A DNA stretch of 64,000 nucleotides, from the NCBI GenBank assembly GCA_030373145.1, contig JAUCZK010000008.1:1-64000 (forward strand). Direction: 5' to 3'. The stretch's first letter is position 1. Every line of letters starts with the position of its first letter. The notes beneath the pieces were generated by a model. It had not been told where the DNA came from and made no database searches. It saw only the letters and a list, made by a program, of their open reading frames with translations. The position numbers and the translations under genes are program-made. Source of the stretch: Cyanobium sp. CZS48M (GTDB lineage Bacteria > Cyanobacteriota > Cyanobacteriia > PCC-6307 > Cyanobiaceae). Below are positions 45,013 to 54,448 of this stretch, piece after piece.

Positions 45013-45177
45013 TCAGCCCCGCTGGTGACGGCTGAGGGTGGCGGCGGAGAACACGTGGCCCCGCTCCAGGGCGATGGCGGCCACGGCGTTGGCGTCGGCG
45101 GCGGCTTCTACCCGCTGGCGCAGGGCGGCATCGCCCTCCACTTCGATCAGGAAGGCACTCAGTTGAGCTTTGGACAT
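45013..45177 (-). CDS. Nif11-like short protein (54 aa)
   Basis: My translation: MSKAQLSAFLIEVEGDAALRQRVEAAADANAVAAIALERGHVFSAATLSRHQRG*. Below the 60-aa cutoff of the ORF track. Confidence 0.75.
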   Translation of the reverse strand: MSKAQLSAFLIEVEGDAALRQRVEAAADANAVAAIALERGHVFSAATLSRHQRG

Positions 45178-45211
45178 CGGTGCTGCCTGGGACGGTGCTG
45201 ACCTCTCCTTG

Positions 45212-46486
45212 CTACTCCGGCGGCGGCGGTGGCGCCACGGGACGGCTGTTCTCTGGGGCGGTGGCGGATGGTTGCCTGGGGGGGGCGGGGGCTGTCGGTG
45301 GCGGCGGCGGCACGGTCAATGCGCCGTTCTCCGGCTCGGGGTTAGGTTCCGCCTCCGGGCCCACCACTTCCACTGCCGAGCGCTCCACCAGCAGGCGGAA
45401 GCGGATCTCCTGGCGTTCGTTGATCAGCTTCTGCACCTCCGCCACCTGCTTCGGGCTGGGCACATCCGGACGGCTGGCCCGCACCACCACCCGGATCAGG
45501 GGCGGATTCTGGCTCCAGTCAATGGTCATCCCATCGAGCTGGGCTTCCTGGCCCAGGGTGACGGTCTCGCGCACCAGCAGGGTCTGGATCGTGGCCTGCA
45601 ACTGCCGTTGCAGCGCCTGCTGCCGGCTCAGGCGCACCAGATCCAGGAAGCTGCTGGTGAGCGGAATCACCAGCACGGCCGTCAGGGCCAGGCTGATCAG
45701 ACTGAGCCGGCTGCGGCGCATGTGGTGGCGCAGCCCCGGTCCGGATTTGGCCAGCACCACCAGGCAACCACTGAGGATGCCCAGCAGGTTGGTGAGGTAA
45801 AGCAGGCCGGCCCCCAGGGCCAGGCTCCACTGGTTGGCGGAGAGCAGCAGGCCCATCACACACACCGGTGGCACCAGGGCCACGGCGATGGCCGTGCCCG
45901 CCAGCGACGACACCGCCTCGCTGCGCACCTTGGCGTAAGCGGCGATGCCACCGGCCACCAGGGCGATGCCCAGATCCAGCAGGTTCGGTGAGGTGCGCGA
46001 GAGCACCTCGTTGCCGAAATCAGGCAACCCGGCGACTTTGCCCAGCAGGAACGAAAGGCTGACGGTGATCAGCGCCCCCACGAACAGGGTCACCAGCCCC
46101 TGGATCACCTGGGGTAGGCGACCCCGCAGGATGCCGAAGGCGGTGGCCCGCAGTGGAGTGATCCAGGGGGCGATGATCATGGCTCCGATCACCACCGCAG
46201 CACTGTTGGCCAGCAAACCGAGGGTGGCGATCAGGGTGGAGCCAAGCGTGAGCACCATGAACACCTGATCCAGCCGGGCGTCCTGCTGAAACTCAGTGAG
46301 CAGCCGCCGCATGCGCTGACGTGGCACGGGGCGCTCTTGCGCTCGTCGGGAGCTCAGACCCTTGGGGAGAAGCGGGGTGATGGCCTTGAGCCGATCAGAA
46401 TTGGCAACCTTAGGCTGATTGTCCAGGCAGAATTGTTGGTTCAGCGGCGAGGCTGGAGCTCTCCTCTTCGTCGGCGTCCTGTGCAA
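45212..46486 (-). CDS. DUF389 membrane protein (paralog of 18594-19685)
   Basis: LGLLANSAAVVIGAMIIAPWITPLRATAFGILRG...SRTSPNLLDLGIALVAGGIAAYAKVRSEAVSSLAGTAIAVALVPPVCVMG. Confidence 0.85.
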   Translation of the reverse strand: MHRTPTKRRAPASPLNQQFCLDNQPKVANSDRLKAITPLLPKGLSSRRAQERPVPRQRMRRLLTEFQQDARLDQVFMVLTLGSTLIATLGLLANSAAVVIGAMIIAPWITPLRATAFGILRGRLPQVIQGLVTLFVGALITVSLSFLLGKVAGLPDFGNEVLSRTSPNLLDLGIALVAGGIAAYAKVRSEAVSSLAGTAIAVALVPPVCVMGLLLSANQWSLALGAGLLYLTNLLGILSGCLVVLAKSGPGLRHHMRRSRLSLISLALTAVLVIPLTSSFLDLVRLSRQQALQRQLQATIQTLLVRETVTLGQEAQLDGMTIDWSQNPPLIRVVVRASRPDVPSPKQVAEVQKLINERQEIRFRLLVERSAVEVVGPEAEPNPEPENGALTVPPPPPTAPAPPRQPSATAPENSRPVAPPPPPE

Positions 46487-46489
46487 GCG

Positions 46490-47422
46490 ATGCTTCCTCA
46501 GCTGATCCTGGCTGTTCCCTGGTGGCAGGCCCCAGGGGTGGTGAAACTGATGGCGGCCCTAGTGGGCCTGGTGCTGATCGTCCTGGCTGTGCGCCTGGCC
46601 CAGCACTACATCACGCGCAACCTCAAGGATTCAGACAGCCGCTACTACGGCCGCAAGCTGATCACCTTCGGGGGCTATCTGGCGGTGATCCTGCTGGTGT
46701 CGATTGTGTTCCGCGACCGTCTGGTGGGGTTGACGGTGGCGATTGGTGTGGCCGGTGCCGGCATCGCCTTCGCCCTTCAGGAGGTGATCGGCAGTGTCGC
46801 GGGCTGGATTGCGATTTCCTTTGGGGGCTTCTACAAACCCGGCGATCGTGTCCAGCTCGGTGGCATCAAGGGTGATGTGATCGATATCGGCATTCTCAGG
46901 ACCACCATGATGGAGCTTGGGGAATGGGTCGACTCCGATCTCTACAGCGGCCGGGTGGTGCGTATCGCCAACAGTTTTGTCTTCAAGGAGCCTGTTTTCA
47001 ATTACTCTGGCGACTTTCCCTTCCTCTGGGATGAGATCAAGGTACCGGTCAAGCACGGGTGTGATCATCGCCTGGCCCGGACGATTCTCGAGAAGGCAGT
47101 GAATAATCTCTACACCGACGAGTTGATGCTGGCCTCCCGTCAGGCCTGGGAGCAGTTGATCCGGCGTTATCTGCTCGAGTCCGCCAGTCTGGAGCCGGCC
47201 GTGAGCCTGGTGGTGACCGACAACTGGCTGTCCTTCACCGTGCGCTATATCGTCGATTGCAAGCGCCGACGCATCACCAAAGACCTGCTCTACACCAACA
47301 TCCTGGATGCGTTCGAGGCCAGTCAGGGTCGGCTCAGCATCGCCTCAACCACGGTGCATCTGGTGGAGATCCCCCCACTCGATGTGCGTCTCAACGATGG
47401 CAAGAGCCCGGGCAGGAGTTGA
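46490..47422 (+). CDS. MscS-family mechanosensitive channel
   Basis: VAIGVAGAGIAFALQEVIGSVAGWIAISFGGFYKPGDRVQLGGIKGDVIDIGILRTTMM. Confidence 0.9.
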   Translation: MLPQLILAVPWWQAPGVVKLMAALVGLVLIVLAVRLAQHYITRNLKDSDSRYYGRKLITFGGYLAVILLVSIVFRDRLVGLTVAIGVAGAGIAFALQEVIGSVAGWIAISFGGFYKPGDRVQLGGIKGDVIDIGILRTTMMELGEWVDSDLYSGRVVRIANSFVFKEPVFNYSGDFPFLWDEIKVPVKHGCDHRLARTILEKAVNNLYTDELMLASRQAWEQLIRRYLLESASLEPAVSLVVTDNWLSFTVRYIVDCKRRRITKDLLYTNILDAFEASQGRLSIASTTVHLVEIPPLDVRLNDGKSPGRS

Positions 47423-47429
47423 AGCTGTC

Positions 47430-47595
47430 ATGCTCAATCAAGAAACGGTGTTGCCGATGGCCATCCCTCAACGATTTCCACATCAGCTACGAGCTCAATG
47501 CATTCGTCCGGGAATTGAGAACCTGCTGCCAGGCTCGCTCGCCTGGATATCATGCGATTTGCAGTGGCCGGGCCAGCACACTGCCACCTCCTTAG
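47430..47595 (+). pseudogene. C-terminal fragment of an MscS-family gene
   Basis: SLNDFHISYELNAFVRE...SPGYHAICSGRASTLP parallels SLNDYHISYELTGYVSD...SPGYHAIRNGNASTVP at the end of 49150-51045. Confidence 0.8.
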
Positions 47596-49232
47596 GCCCC
47601 GTTCTGATCGGGCGGCGCGGCGGAGGAATCGCCACGGTGCGCCAACACGGCCTTGAGCATCTCGCTCAGTTCAGGGGGTAGGGCAAGCTGCAGATTCTCG
47701 TTGCGCAGGTGCAGATCCCGCTGGGGAAAGGGAATTGGAATCTCGCGGTGGCGCAGAACGGCCTCGATCCGGTAATTGAGATCGCTGATGATCTCATACT
47801 GGCGCATGGGTTGGTTGATCCACACCATCAGGCTGAAGTTCAAGGAGCTGTCACCGAAACCGGTGAAGAACACCTTTGGACTCGGTTCCTGGAGAATGCC
47901 TGGATAGTCTGTGCAGGCTTCCACCAAGGCATGGCTCACGGCGGTGCAATCGGAGCCGTAGGCCACGCCGATGGGAAGGATCAGCCGGGAGGTGGGACTG
48001 CCATGGCTCCAGTTCACCACCTGGGATTCAAGGAACTCGGCATTCGGCACGATGATCGCGATTCGATCGAGGGTCACCACCTCGGTGCAGCGAAGGCTGA
48101 TCTTCTGAACCGTGCCCTGCAGCTCGCCGATCTCGACGAAATCTCCCACCTGGATCGGCCGCTCGAAGATGATGATCAGGCCACTGATGAAGTTCTTGGT
48201 GATGCCCTGAAGCCCGAGGCCCAGGGCCACACCGAACACGCTGGCGAACAGGGTCAGGGAGCTCAGGTCGAGCCCCCAGAGCTGCAGCAGCACCAGCGAG
48301 CCGATGAACAGCAGGGCGTATTGCACCACGAAGGCGATCCCTTCCTGGGCGCCTTTACCGATCCCCGTGTACTGCAGCACACGGGTGCGCAGCAGCCGTT
48401 GCAGCGCCCCGAGCCCCTTGGCCAGGGCCAGGAACAGGGTGATCAGCACGATCACATCCAGCACCGAGTAGCTGCGTTCCCCCAGGGGCAGGAAGGGGGA
48501 GGCGAGGCTGTCGGAGAGCGCGTCACGCAGCCGTTGCAAGGCCATCCGGCTGATCGGAAACAGGTCGGCCACCGTTCCAGCCACGCTGATCCAGATCGCC
48601 ACCTGCAGGCTGCGCAGCAGGGCCCGGATCAGGAAGCCGCTGCCCGCCTTCCCTGGGATCAGCTCACCCTCGGCGTTTGGATGGGGCCAGGCCTGCGTGA
48701 AGGCCCGCCGGAAGATGGCCCCCAGCAGGCGCTGCAGCAGGAAGGCCCCCAGCAGCAGGGCGAATGAGCGCAGCGCCATTCGCTGGATGTAGGCGGGCTG
48801 CCGCTGCAGGCGTCCTTGCTCGAGGGCCTCCACGAGGCGTCGGCGCCAGGTTTCCGCCTGGTCCTGCAGGCTCAGGCCCTCAACCACATCCAGGCGGGTC
48901 ACCGTCAGCAGGGGTTTGCCATCGAGGCTGATCACCGGCAGCCCATTGCGCTCCACCACCTGGATCACAGCCGGTGTTGGGTTCTTGGCGGCGCTCTGGA
49001 GCAACCCATTGGCCGCATCCGCCCGTTGCTCGGCGCTGTAGTCCTTCGAGCTCCGCAGCTGGAACAAGCCGTTCCCGTCAACGTGCACCCCGGCTGAGGG
49101 AGTTTCCGCCGCCGCCGGCTTCGCCAGGACGGCGGGAAGGACAAGAAGCATGGCCAGCAGCAGCGCCGCGATCCAGACAGCCAGCCAGCGGTGTCCGGGG
49201 GGAACTCGCCACAGCCGGTGCCGGCGGGTCAT
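47592..49232 (-). CDS. MscS-family mechanosensitive channel
   Basis: SVFGVALGLGLQGITKNFISGLIIIFERPIQVGDFVEIGELQGTVQKISLRCTEV; start about MTRRHRLWRVP. Confidence 0.9.
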   Translation of the reverse strand: MTRRHRLWRVPPGHRWLAVWIAALLLAMLLVLPAVLAKPAAAETPSAGVHVDGNGLFQLRSSKDYSAEQRADAANGLLQSAAKNPTPAVIQVVERNGLPVISLDGKPLLTVTRLDVVEGLSLQDQAETWRRRLVEALEQGRLQRQPAYIQRMALRSFALLLGAFLLQRLLGAIFRRAFTQAWPHPNAEGELIPGKAGSGFLIRALLRSLQVAIWISVAGTVADLFPISRMALQRLRDALSDSLASPFLPLGERSYSVLDVIVLITLFLALAKGLGALQRLLRTRVLQYTGIGKGAQEGIAFVVQYALLFIGSLVLLQLWGLDLSSLTLFASVFGVALGLGLQGITKNFISGLIIIFERPIQVGDFVEIGELQGTVQKISLRCTEVVTLDRIAIIVPNAEFLESQVVNWSHGSPTSRLILPIGVAYGSDCTAVSHALVEACTDYPGILQEPSPKVFFTGFGDSSLNFSLMVWINQPMRQYEIISDLNYRIEAVLRHREIPIPFPQRDLHLRNENLQLALPPELSEMLKAVLAHRGDSSAAPPDQNGA

Positions 49233-49338
49233 GGTGGCGGTTGGCGGCTGCTTCGGGATCATCGGCTGGCTCCCCCGGGCTTGCGAGCAACCTACCCAGT
49301 TCCGGGCCGGCTCCGAATCCGGACCGCTTGCCTTCAAC

Positions 49339-51045
49339 ATGGCCATCATCCTGTTCAGGTCAGCCCCTGTGATGGTGTCTTCGTCGCGATCAGTTCTGCG
49401 GGGGTTCCGGCTGCCCTCACTCCTGCCGGCAGCCCTGGCGCTGCTGGTGGGCTTGGGCTGCCTCCTGCCGCTGCCGCTGGCGGCCCAGCAGAGTGGCAGC
49501 CCGCCTGCGGCCACAACGCAGCCCAAGCCGGGTTGCGCCGCTGATCCACCGTTTGTCACCCTCGACGGCCGTAAGGTGATCGAGATCCGCGATGCTGTGG
49601 GAGCACAGAAGCCTCAGGATTTTGCTCGTCGGGCGAGCGCGCAACTGGCGCGCCTGGCGGAGGATCCTGATTTCCCGGTTGAAAAGCTCAGCCTCAAGGA
49701 TGAGGCTCCTTACACCTTCATCGGTATCCGCCAGGCGGATGGGGGCTTCGAGCAGTTGCTGGCCGTTGATGACCGCGCGGCCGCCTGCTTTGATCTGACC
49801 CGCCAGGAGCTTGCCGAGCGCTACAGGACCAGTATTCAGTCGGCTCTGCGGCAGTACCGCATCAGCCGTGGCTGGGTTAACTGGCTGAAGGGGACGGTCC
49901 TGGCCCTGATCGTGCTGGCCATCTACCTGCTCTGGGTGAGGACCCAGCGCCGGCTGAACGCCCGCCTGAAGCAGTGGATCGCCGTCGATCAGAGCCGGCT
50001 GCTGCGGGGCGTGCGCCTGGGCTCCTCCGAGCTGGTGGAATCCAGGCAGGTGCGTCAGATCCTGCAGCTTGTCCGTCGTGTTCTCCACTGGGGCTTGCTG
50101 CTGCTGATCAGTTATCTGCTGATCCCGCTTCTGCTGAGCCTGTTCCCCCCCACCCAGAGCTTCGCTGAAGGCCTGCGTCAGCAGATTCTTCAGGTGATCA
50201 CGAAGGGCCTGAGCCTGGTGGGCTCGGTGATTCCGAATGTGCTCTCGATCCTGTTGATCCTGGTGATCACCGTGTACTGCATCCGCGGCAGCAACTCCTT
50301 TTTCTCCGCGCTAGATCGCGGACGGATCCGAATCCCGGGTTTCTATCAGGAATGGGCGCTGCCCACGGCTCGGCTGGCCACGATCTTCATCACCCTCGTT
50401 GGGTTGGTGCTGGCCTTCCCCTACATTCCGGGGTCGGACAGTAAGGCCTTCCAAGGCGCAGGCCTGCTGTTAGGTGCCCTGGCGGCCCTCGGCTCCAGCG
50501 CCATCGCCACCAACATCATCAGCGGTCTGATGTTGATCTACACCCGCGCCTTCCGCATCGGCGACCGGGTGGAGATCAACGGCACCCTGGGAGTGGTGCA
50601 GGAGCGGGCTCTTCTGGTGACGAGGATCCGCACGCCACGCAATGAACTGGTGAGCATCCCCAATGCCATGGTGATCGGTGCCTCCGTGATGAACTTCAGC
50701 TTCTCCCGCCGTGAGATCCAGCAACCCGTGGCCCTCTCCACCACGATCACCATCGGCTACGACGTGCCCTGGCGCCGGGTGCATGAGCTGATGCTGGCCG
50801 CCGCTCGCAGTGTGAAGGGCATCACCAAGGAGATGGACCCCTTTGTTCTGCAGACATCCCTGAACGATTACCACATCAGTTATGAACTGACGGGCTACGT
50901 GAGCGACCCCTCCCAGTACCGCGAAACTCTCTCCGAGGTGCTGGCGGCGCTGCAGGATCAGTTCGCCGCCGCCGATGTGGAGATCCTCTCGCCCGGCTAT
51001 CACGCCATCCGCAACGGCAACGCCAGTACCGTGCCGAAGACCTGA
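49339..51045 (+). CDS. MscS-family mechanosensitive channel
   Basis: LGALAALGSSAIATNIISGLMLIYTRAFRIGDRVEINGTLGVVQERALLVTRIRT; start uncertain. Confidence 0.9.
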   Translation: MAIILFRSAPVMVSSSRSVLRGFRLPSLLPAALALLVGLGCLLPLPLAAQQSGSPPAATTQPKPGCAADPPFVTLDGRKVIEIRDAVGAQKPQDFARRASAQLARLAEDPDFPVEKLSLKDEAPYTFIGIRQADGGFEQLLAVDDRAAACFDLTRQELAERYRTSIQSALRQYRISRGWVNWLKGTVLALIVLAIYLLWVRTQRRLNARLKQWIAVDQSRLLRGVRLGSSELVESRQVRQILQLVRRVLHWGLLLLISYLLIPLLLSLFPPTQSFAEGLRQQILQVITKGLSLVGSVIPNVLSILLILVITVYCIRGSNSFFSALDRGRIRIPGFYQEWALPTARLATIFITLVGLVLAFPYIPGSDSKAFQGAGLLLGALAALGSSAIATNIISGLMLIYTRAFRIGDRVEINGTLGVVQERALLVTRIRTPRNELVSIPNAMVIGASVMNFSFSRREIQQPVALSTTITIGYDVPWRRVHELMLAAARSVKGITKEMDPFVLQTSLNDYHISYELTGYVSDPSQYRETLSEVLAALQDQFAAADVEILSPGYHAIRNGNASTVPKT

Positions 51046-51063
51046 GCGGTTGGCCCTCGTCGC

Positions 51064-52737
51064 TCAGGCCTGCCGATCCAGCCCCTCAGCCAGGTAATGC
51101 TCCACCGCCCGCTCAATGTTGCGGTGCATCCGCTCTTTCCCCAGCCGTTCCCCCAGCTCCGATCGGCGGATCACCTCCAGCACTGTGGGGTTCAACCCCG
51201 CCAGCCACAGGGAGATTCCCTGCCGATCCAGGCGCCGCTCCGCTTCCGTGATCACTTTGAGGGCGGAGTATTCGATGTCGATCACGGCGCTGCCATCCAG
51301 CACCACCACCCTTGGCTGGTGCTGGGTGATCTCCGCGCGCATCCGCAGGAGCACCCCATGGGCATTGGCGAAGAAGAGACGCCCCTCGGCACGGAGCAGC
51401 AGCAGCCCCGGCCAGGTCTCATCACGGGGATGCCTGGCTGAGAGCGGCCGGAACACATCAGTGCCGCGCTTGCGGCCGATGGCATACACCAGTGGGTTCA
51501 CCTCCTGCTGCACCAGGGCCAGAAGTGAGAGGATCACGGCCACGAGGATGCCCTTGAGGGTTCCCAGGAACACCACCCCCAGGAAGGCCACCAGCGCCCA
51601 GCGGAATTCGATGTGTCGGACACGGCGGATCGACAGGAATTCGCCCGGGGCGATTAATTCGAACGAATAGACGATCACCACCACCGCCAGGGCCGCCAGG
51701 GGCATCAGCGCGATCAAGGGAGCGAGCAGCAGCAGGGTGGCCAGCGCGGCTCCTGCCGTGACCAGCTCCGCCATCTGACTGCGGGCCCCGGCCTGGCGGT
51801 TCACCGCCGTCTGGGTGGTGCCGCCGCCTGCCGCCATCGCCCCGAAGAAGCCGCCGCCGATGTTGGCCAGGCCGAGGGCCAGCAGCTCCCGGTCGGGTTG
51901 CGGAGAAGGTTCATCGCTGGCGCGGAAGGCCCGCGCTGCGGCGATGCTTTCCGTGAAACTCATCATGGCGATGCCAGCCGCCCCTGGCCAGAGACCGCCG
52001 AGCAGATCCAGTCGGGGCAGACTCAGGGAAGGCAGCCCCCTGGGCACGGCGCCCACCAGCTCCACGCCGAAGCGATCGAGCCCCAACAGGGCACAACCGG
52101 CGATCGCAACGGCCACCACCACCAGCGGCGCCGGTACCGACGGCAGACGACGCTTCAGGCCGAAGAGCAGGCCGAACAGAGCGGCCGAGAGCAGCACCGT
52201 GGCCAGCGACGCCTGCGGAATCCCAACCAGCAGCGCGGCGAGGTCGCGGAAGAAGCCTTCCTTCTCCCCATGCAGCCCCAGCAGCTTGGGCAGCTGATCC
52301 ACGACGATCACCAGACCGATGCCGGACTTGAAGCCCACCAGCACCGATTCGGAGATGAAGTTGGCGATGAAACCGAGCCGCAGCAGGGCGGCGCCGCAGA
52401 GCATGGTGCCCACCAGCAGGGCCAGGGTGGTGCTGGCCGCCACCAGGGCGCTGGGATCACCCAACGGCGAGAGCCGGTTCAGTTCGCTGCCCACCAGGAT
52501 CGCCAGGGTGGTGGTGGTGCTCACGCTCAGGGGTCTGGAGCTGCCCAGCAGGGCATAGACCGCCATCGGCACCAGGGCCGTGTACAGCCCCACCTGCACC
52601 GGCAGACCGGCAATGGTGGCGTAGGCCATCGCCTTGGGCAGCACCACCGCGGCGGCGGTCAGTCCGGCCGCCAGATCCGCCTGCCCCAGTCCACGCCGAT
52701 AACCGCTGGGCAGAAGAGAAGCAGGAAACTGGGCCAT
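51064..52737 (-). CDS. SulP-family anion transporter with STAS domain
   Basis: GLTAAAVVLPKAMAYATIAGLPVQVGLYTALVPMAVYALLGSSRPLSVSTTTT..; STAS PRVVVLDGSAVIDIEYSALKVI. Confidence 0.92.
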   Translation of the reverse strand: MAQFPASLLPSGYRRGLGQADLAAGLTAAAVVLPKAMAYATIAGLPVQVGLYTALVPMAVYALLGSSRPLSVSTTTTLAILVGSELNRLSPLGDPSALVAASTTLALLVGTMLCGAALLRLGFIANFISESVLVGFKSGIGLVIVVDQLPKLLGLHGEKEGFFRDLAALLVGIPQASLATVLLSAALFGLLFGLKRRLPSVPAPLVVVAVAIAGCALLGLDRFGVELVGAVPRGLPSLSLPRLDLLGGLWPGAAGIAMMSFTESIAAARAFRASDEPSPQPDRELLALGLANIGGGFFGAMAAGGGTTQTAVNRQAGARSQMAELVTAGAALATLLLLAPLIALMPLAALAVVVIVYSFELIAPGEFLSIRRVRHIEFRWALVAFLGVVFLGTLKGILVAVILSLLALVQQEVNPLVYAIGRKRGTDVFRPLSARHPRDETWPGLLLLRAEGRLFFANAHGVLLRMRAEITQHQPRVVVLDGSAVIDIEYSALKVITEAERRLDRQGISLWLAGLNPTVLEVIRRSELGERLGKERMHRNIERAVEHYLAEGLDRQA

Positions 52738-52770
52738 GGTGCGGATGAACAGCTCTGATGATCCGAAGAC

Positions 52771-53655
52771 TCAGGCGGATTCGGCGAGCTCACGCTGCTG
52801 CCATTTCAGAAACAGGGTGGAGATGATGACCGTGATCAACACATAGGAGAGGATTCCGGGAATCATCTCAGGCATCCCTGGTTGATAGGTCAGGGCCAGT
52901 TGAGCCGCCAGGCCCGTGTTGCGCATCCCCGTCACCAGCGCCACCGTTCGACGCTCAAGTAGATCCCGTCCGGCCAGGCCATAGCCGATCGCCAGGCTGA
53001 ACACGCTGAGGCCGGCCATCGCGGCCAGGGCCAGCAGGTTCTGCTGGAGGAAGGGCACCAGCTGCCTGCCGCTCAGCACAAGCAGAGCCACCAGCATCAG
53101 CATCAGCAGCAGGGTGGCCAGGGCACCGAGAGCACGGCTGCAACGCTGGGCCAGCTGCGGCTTCCACTGCCCCAGCAGCACGCCGGCGATCACGGGCAGC
53201 ACCTGCACCTGCAGCACTTGCATCGCCACCTGGGCAGGGTGGATCTCCCACCCGTCGATCTCCCACCCGTTGAGGGCGACGCTGGCCTTGAACACGACCG
53301 CCATCAGGGGAATGGTGACGATGGCCAGCAGCGCCGCCGTGATCTGCAGCCGCGCCGCGAGCTCAGCCGTGCCGCCACTGCCGCGCACCCGGAAGAGGAT
53401 GAGCGGGGCGCTGGGACACGCCAGCATCAGGGCCATGGCTGCCCAGGCAGGGCGTGTCAGCACCCCTTGCAAGGGCAGCAACACCAGCACCAGCCCGGCC
53501 AGGGGAACCAGCAGGCAGGTGCCGAGCACCACGCGCCAGAGAAAGGCGGGGCGATCTCTGAGCAGCACGAACGGGTAGTCCTTCAGCCCCAGACCAAGGC
53601 TGAACATGAGCGTCACGATGGTGGCCGTAACCAGGAGCGCTGCAGATTGGGGCAT
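52771..53655 (-). CDS. BASS-type (bile acid:Na+ symporter-like) transporter
   Basis: Multi-TM; VTATIVTLMFSLGLGLK..; VALVTGMRNTGLAAQLAL. Confidence 0.75.
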   Translation of the reverse strand: MPQSAALLVTATIVTLMFSLGLGLKDYPFVLLRDRPAFLWRVVLGTCLLVPLAGLVLVLLPLQGVLTRPAWAAMALMLACPSAPLILFRVRGSGGTAELAARLQITAALLAIVTIPLMAVVFKASVALNGWEIDGWEIHPAQVAMQVLQVQVLPVIAGVLLGQWKPQLAQRCSRALGALATLLLMLMLVALLVLSGRQLVPFLQQNLLALAAMAGLSVFSLAIGYGLAGRDLLERRTVALVTGMRNTGLAAQLALTYQPGMPEMIPGILSYVLITVIISTLFLKWQQRELAESA

Positions 53656-53660
53656 GGGAG

Positions 53661-54047
53661 TTAGCCGACAGGGATACCCGTCACCAGCAGAGCAAAGGCC
53701 ACAATGCCGATGATCGTGAGGGCAATGGCTGTGAAGACGGTGATCGAGCGCTGATCGACATAGACGAAGTCGTCACGCCGAATCAGCTTGAGCGTGCGCA
53801 GGTGTTGCCGGGTGGCCGCCGCCATCGCCAGGATGCCGATCAGCACGAAGCCGATCGCCACAAGACGCACACTCAGGCTGGCATGGGCACTGCCATCAAA
53901 GCGGCTGCGGTTGATCGCACCGATGATTTTGTCGAGGCCGAAACCAAAACTGATCAGCGACAGGCAGGTGCGAATCCAGGCCATCATCGTGCGCTCGGCG
54001 GCAGCCCGGTTGCGCTCCTTGGCCAGTTCGTTGTTGAGATTTCCCAT
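53661..54047 (-). CDS. DUF202 family protein
   Basis: NELAKERNRAAAERTMMAWIRTCLSLISFGFGLDKI. Confidence 0.9.
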   Translation of the reverse strand: MGNLNNELAKERNRAAAERTMMAWIRTCLSLISFGFGLDKIIGAINRSRFDGSAHASLSVRLVAIGFVLIGILAMAAATRQHLRTLKLIRRDDFVYVDQRSITVFTAIALTIIGIVAFALLVTGIPVG

Positions 54048-54445
54048 CAGTACGGCGTGGCTGCCAGATTGGCCGTCTGCTGACGTTGACCATCCTCCAG
54101 CTTCTGTTCGGCTTCCACCTCGCGGCCGAGGAAGACGTTGAGAAAGGTTCGAATCACAGCCACCACCGCCAGCTTGATCAGGTTCTCATTCGAGGGTGCC
54201 GTGGTGGTGGCCACGATGTCGGCCGCCAGCTGGAATTCCAGCGCCATCGACAGCCAGCTGCCGAAGCTGAGCCGGATGCTGTTGAAAGGCCTCCCCTGAG
54301 ATTTACCGCTGCGGCGCAGGCGCAGCGCCTGGCGCAAGGTGACCAGGAACCCAATCGCCACGCACACCACCGAGACGCTCTCCAGCAGCAGCCGCAAACC
54401 ACCGGCGAACAGCTCGAGCCATTCCGTGAAGGGGGCAAAGGACAT
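54047..54445 (-). CDS. DUF1622 family protein
   Basis: LRLSFGSWLSMALEFQLAADIVATTTAPSNENLIKLAVVAVIRTFLNVFLGREVE-like region. Confidence 0.85.
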   Translation of the reverse strand: MSFAPFTEWLELFAGGLRLLLESVSVVCVAIGFLVTLRQALRLRRSGKSQGRPFNSIRLSFGSWLSMALEFQLAADIVATTTAPSNENLIKLAVVAVIRTFLNVFLGREVEAEQKLEDGQRQQTANLAATPY

Positions 54446-54448
54446 GGT

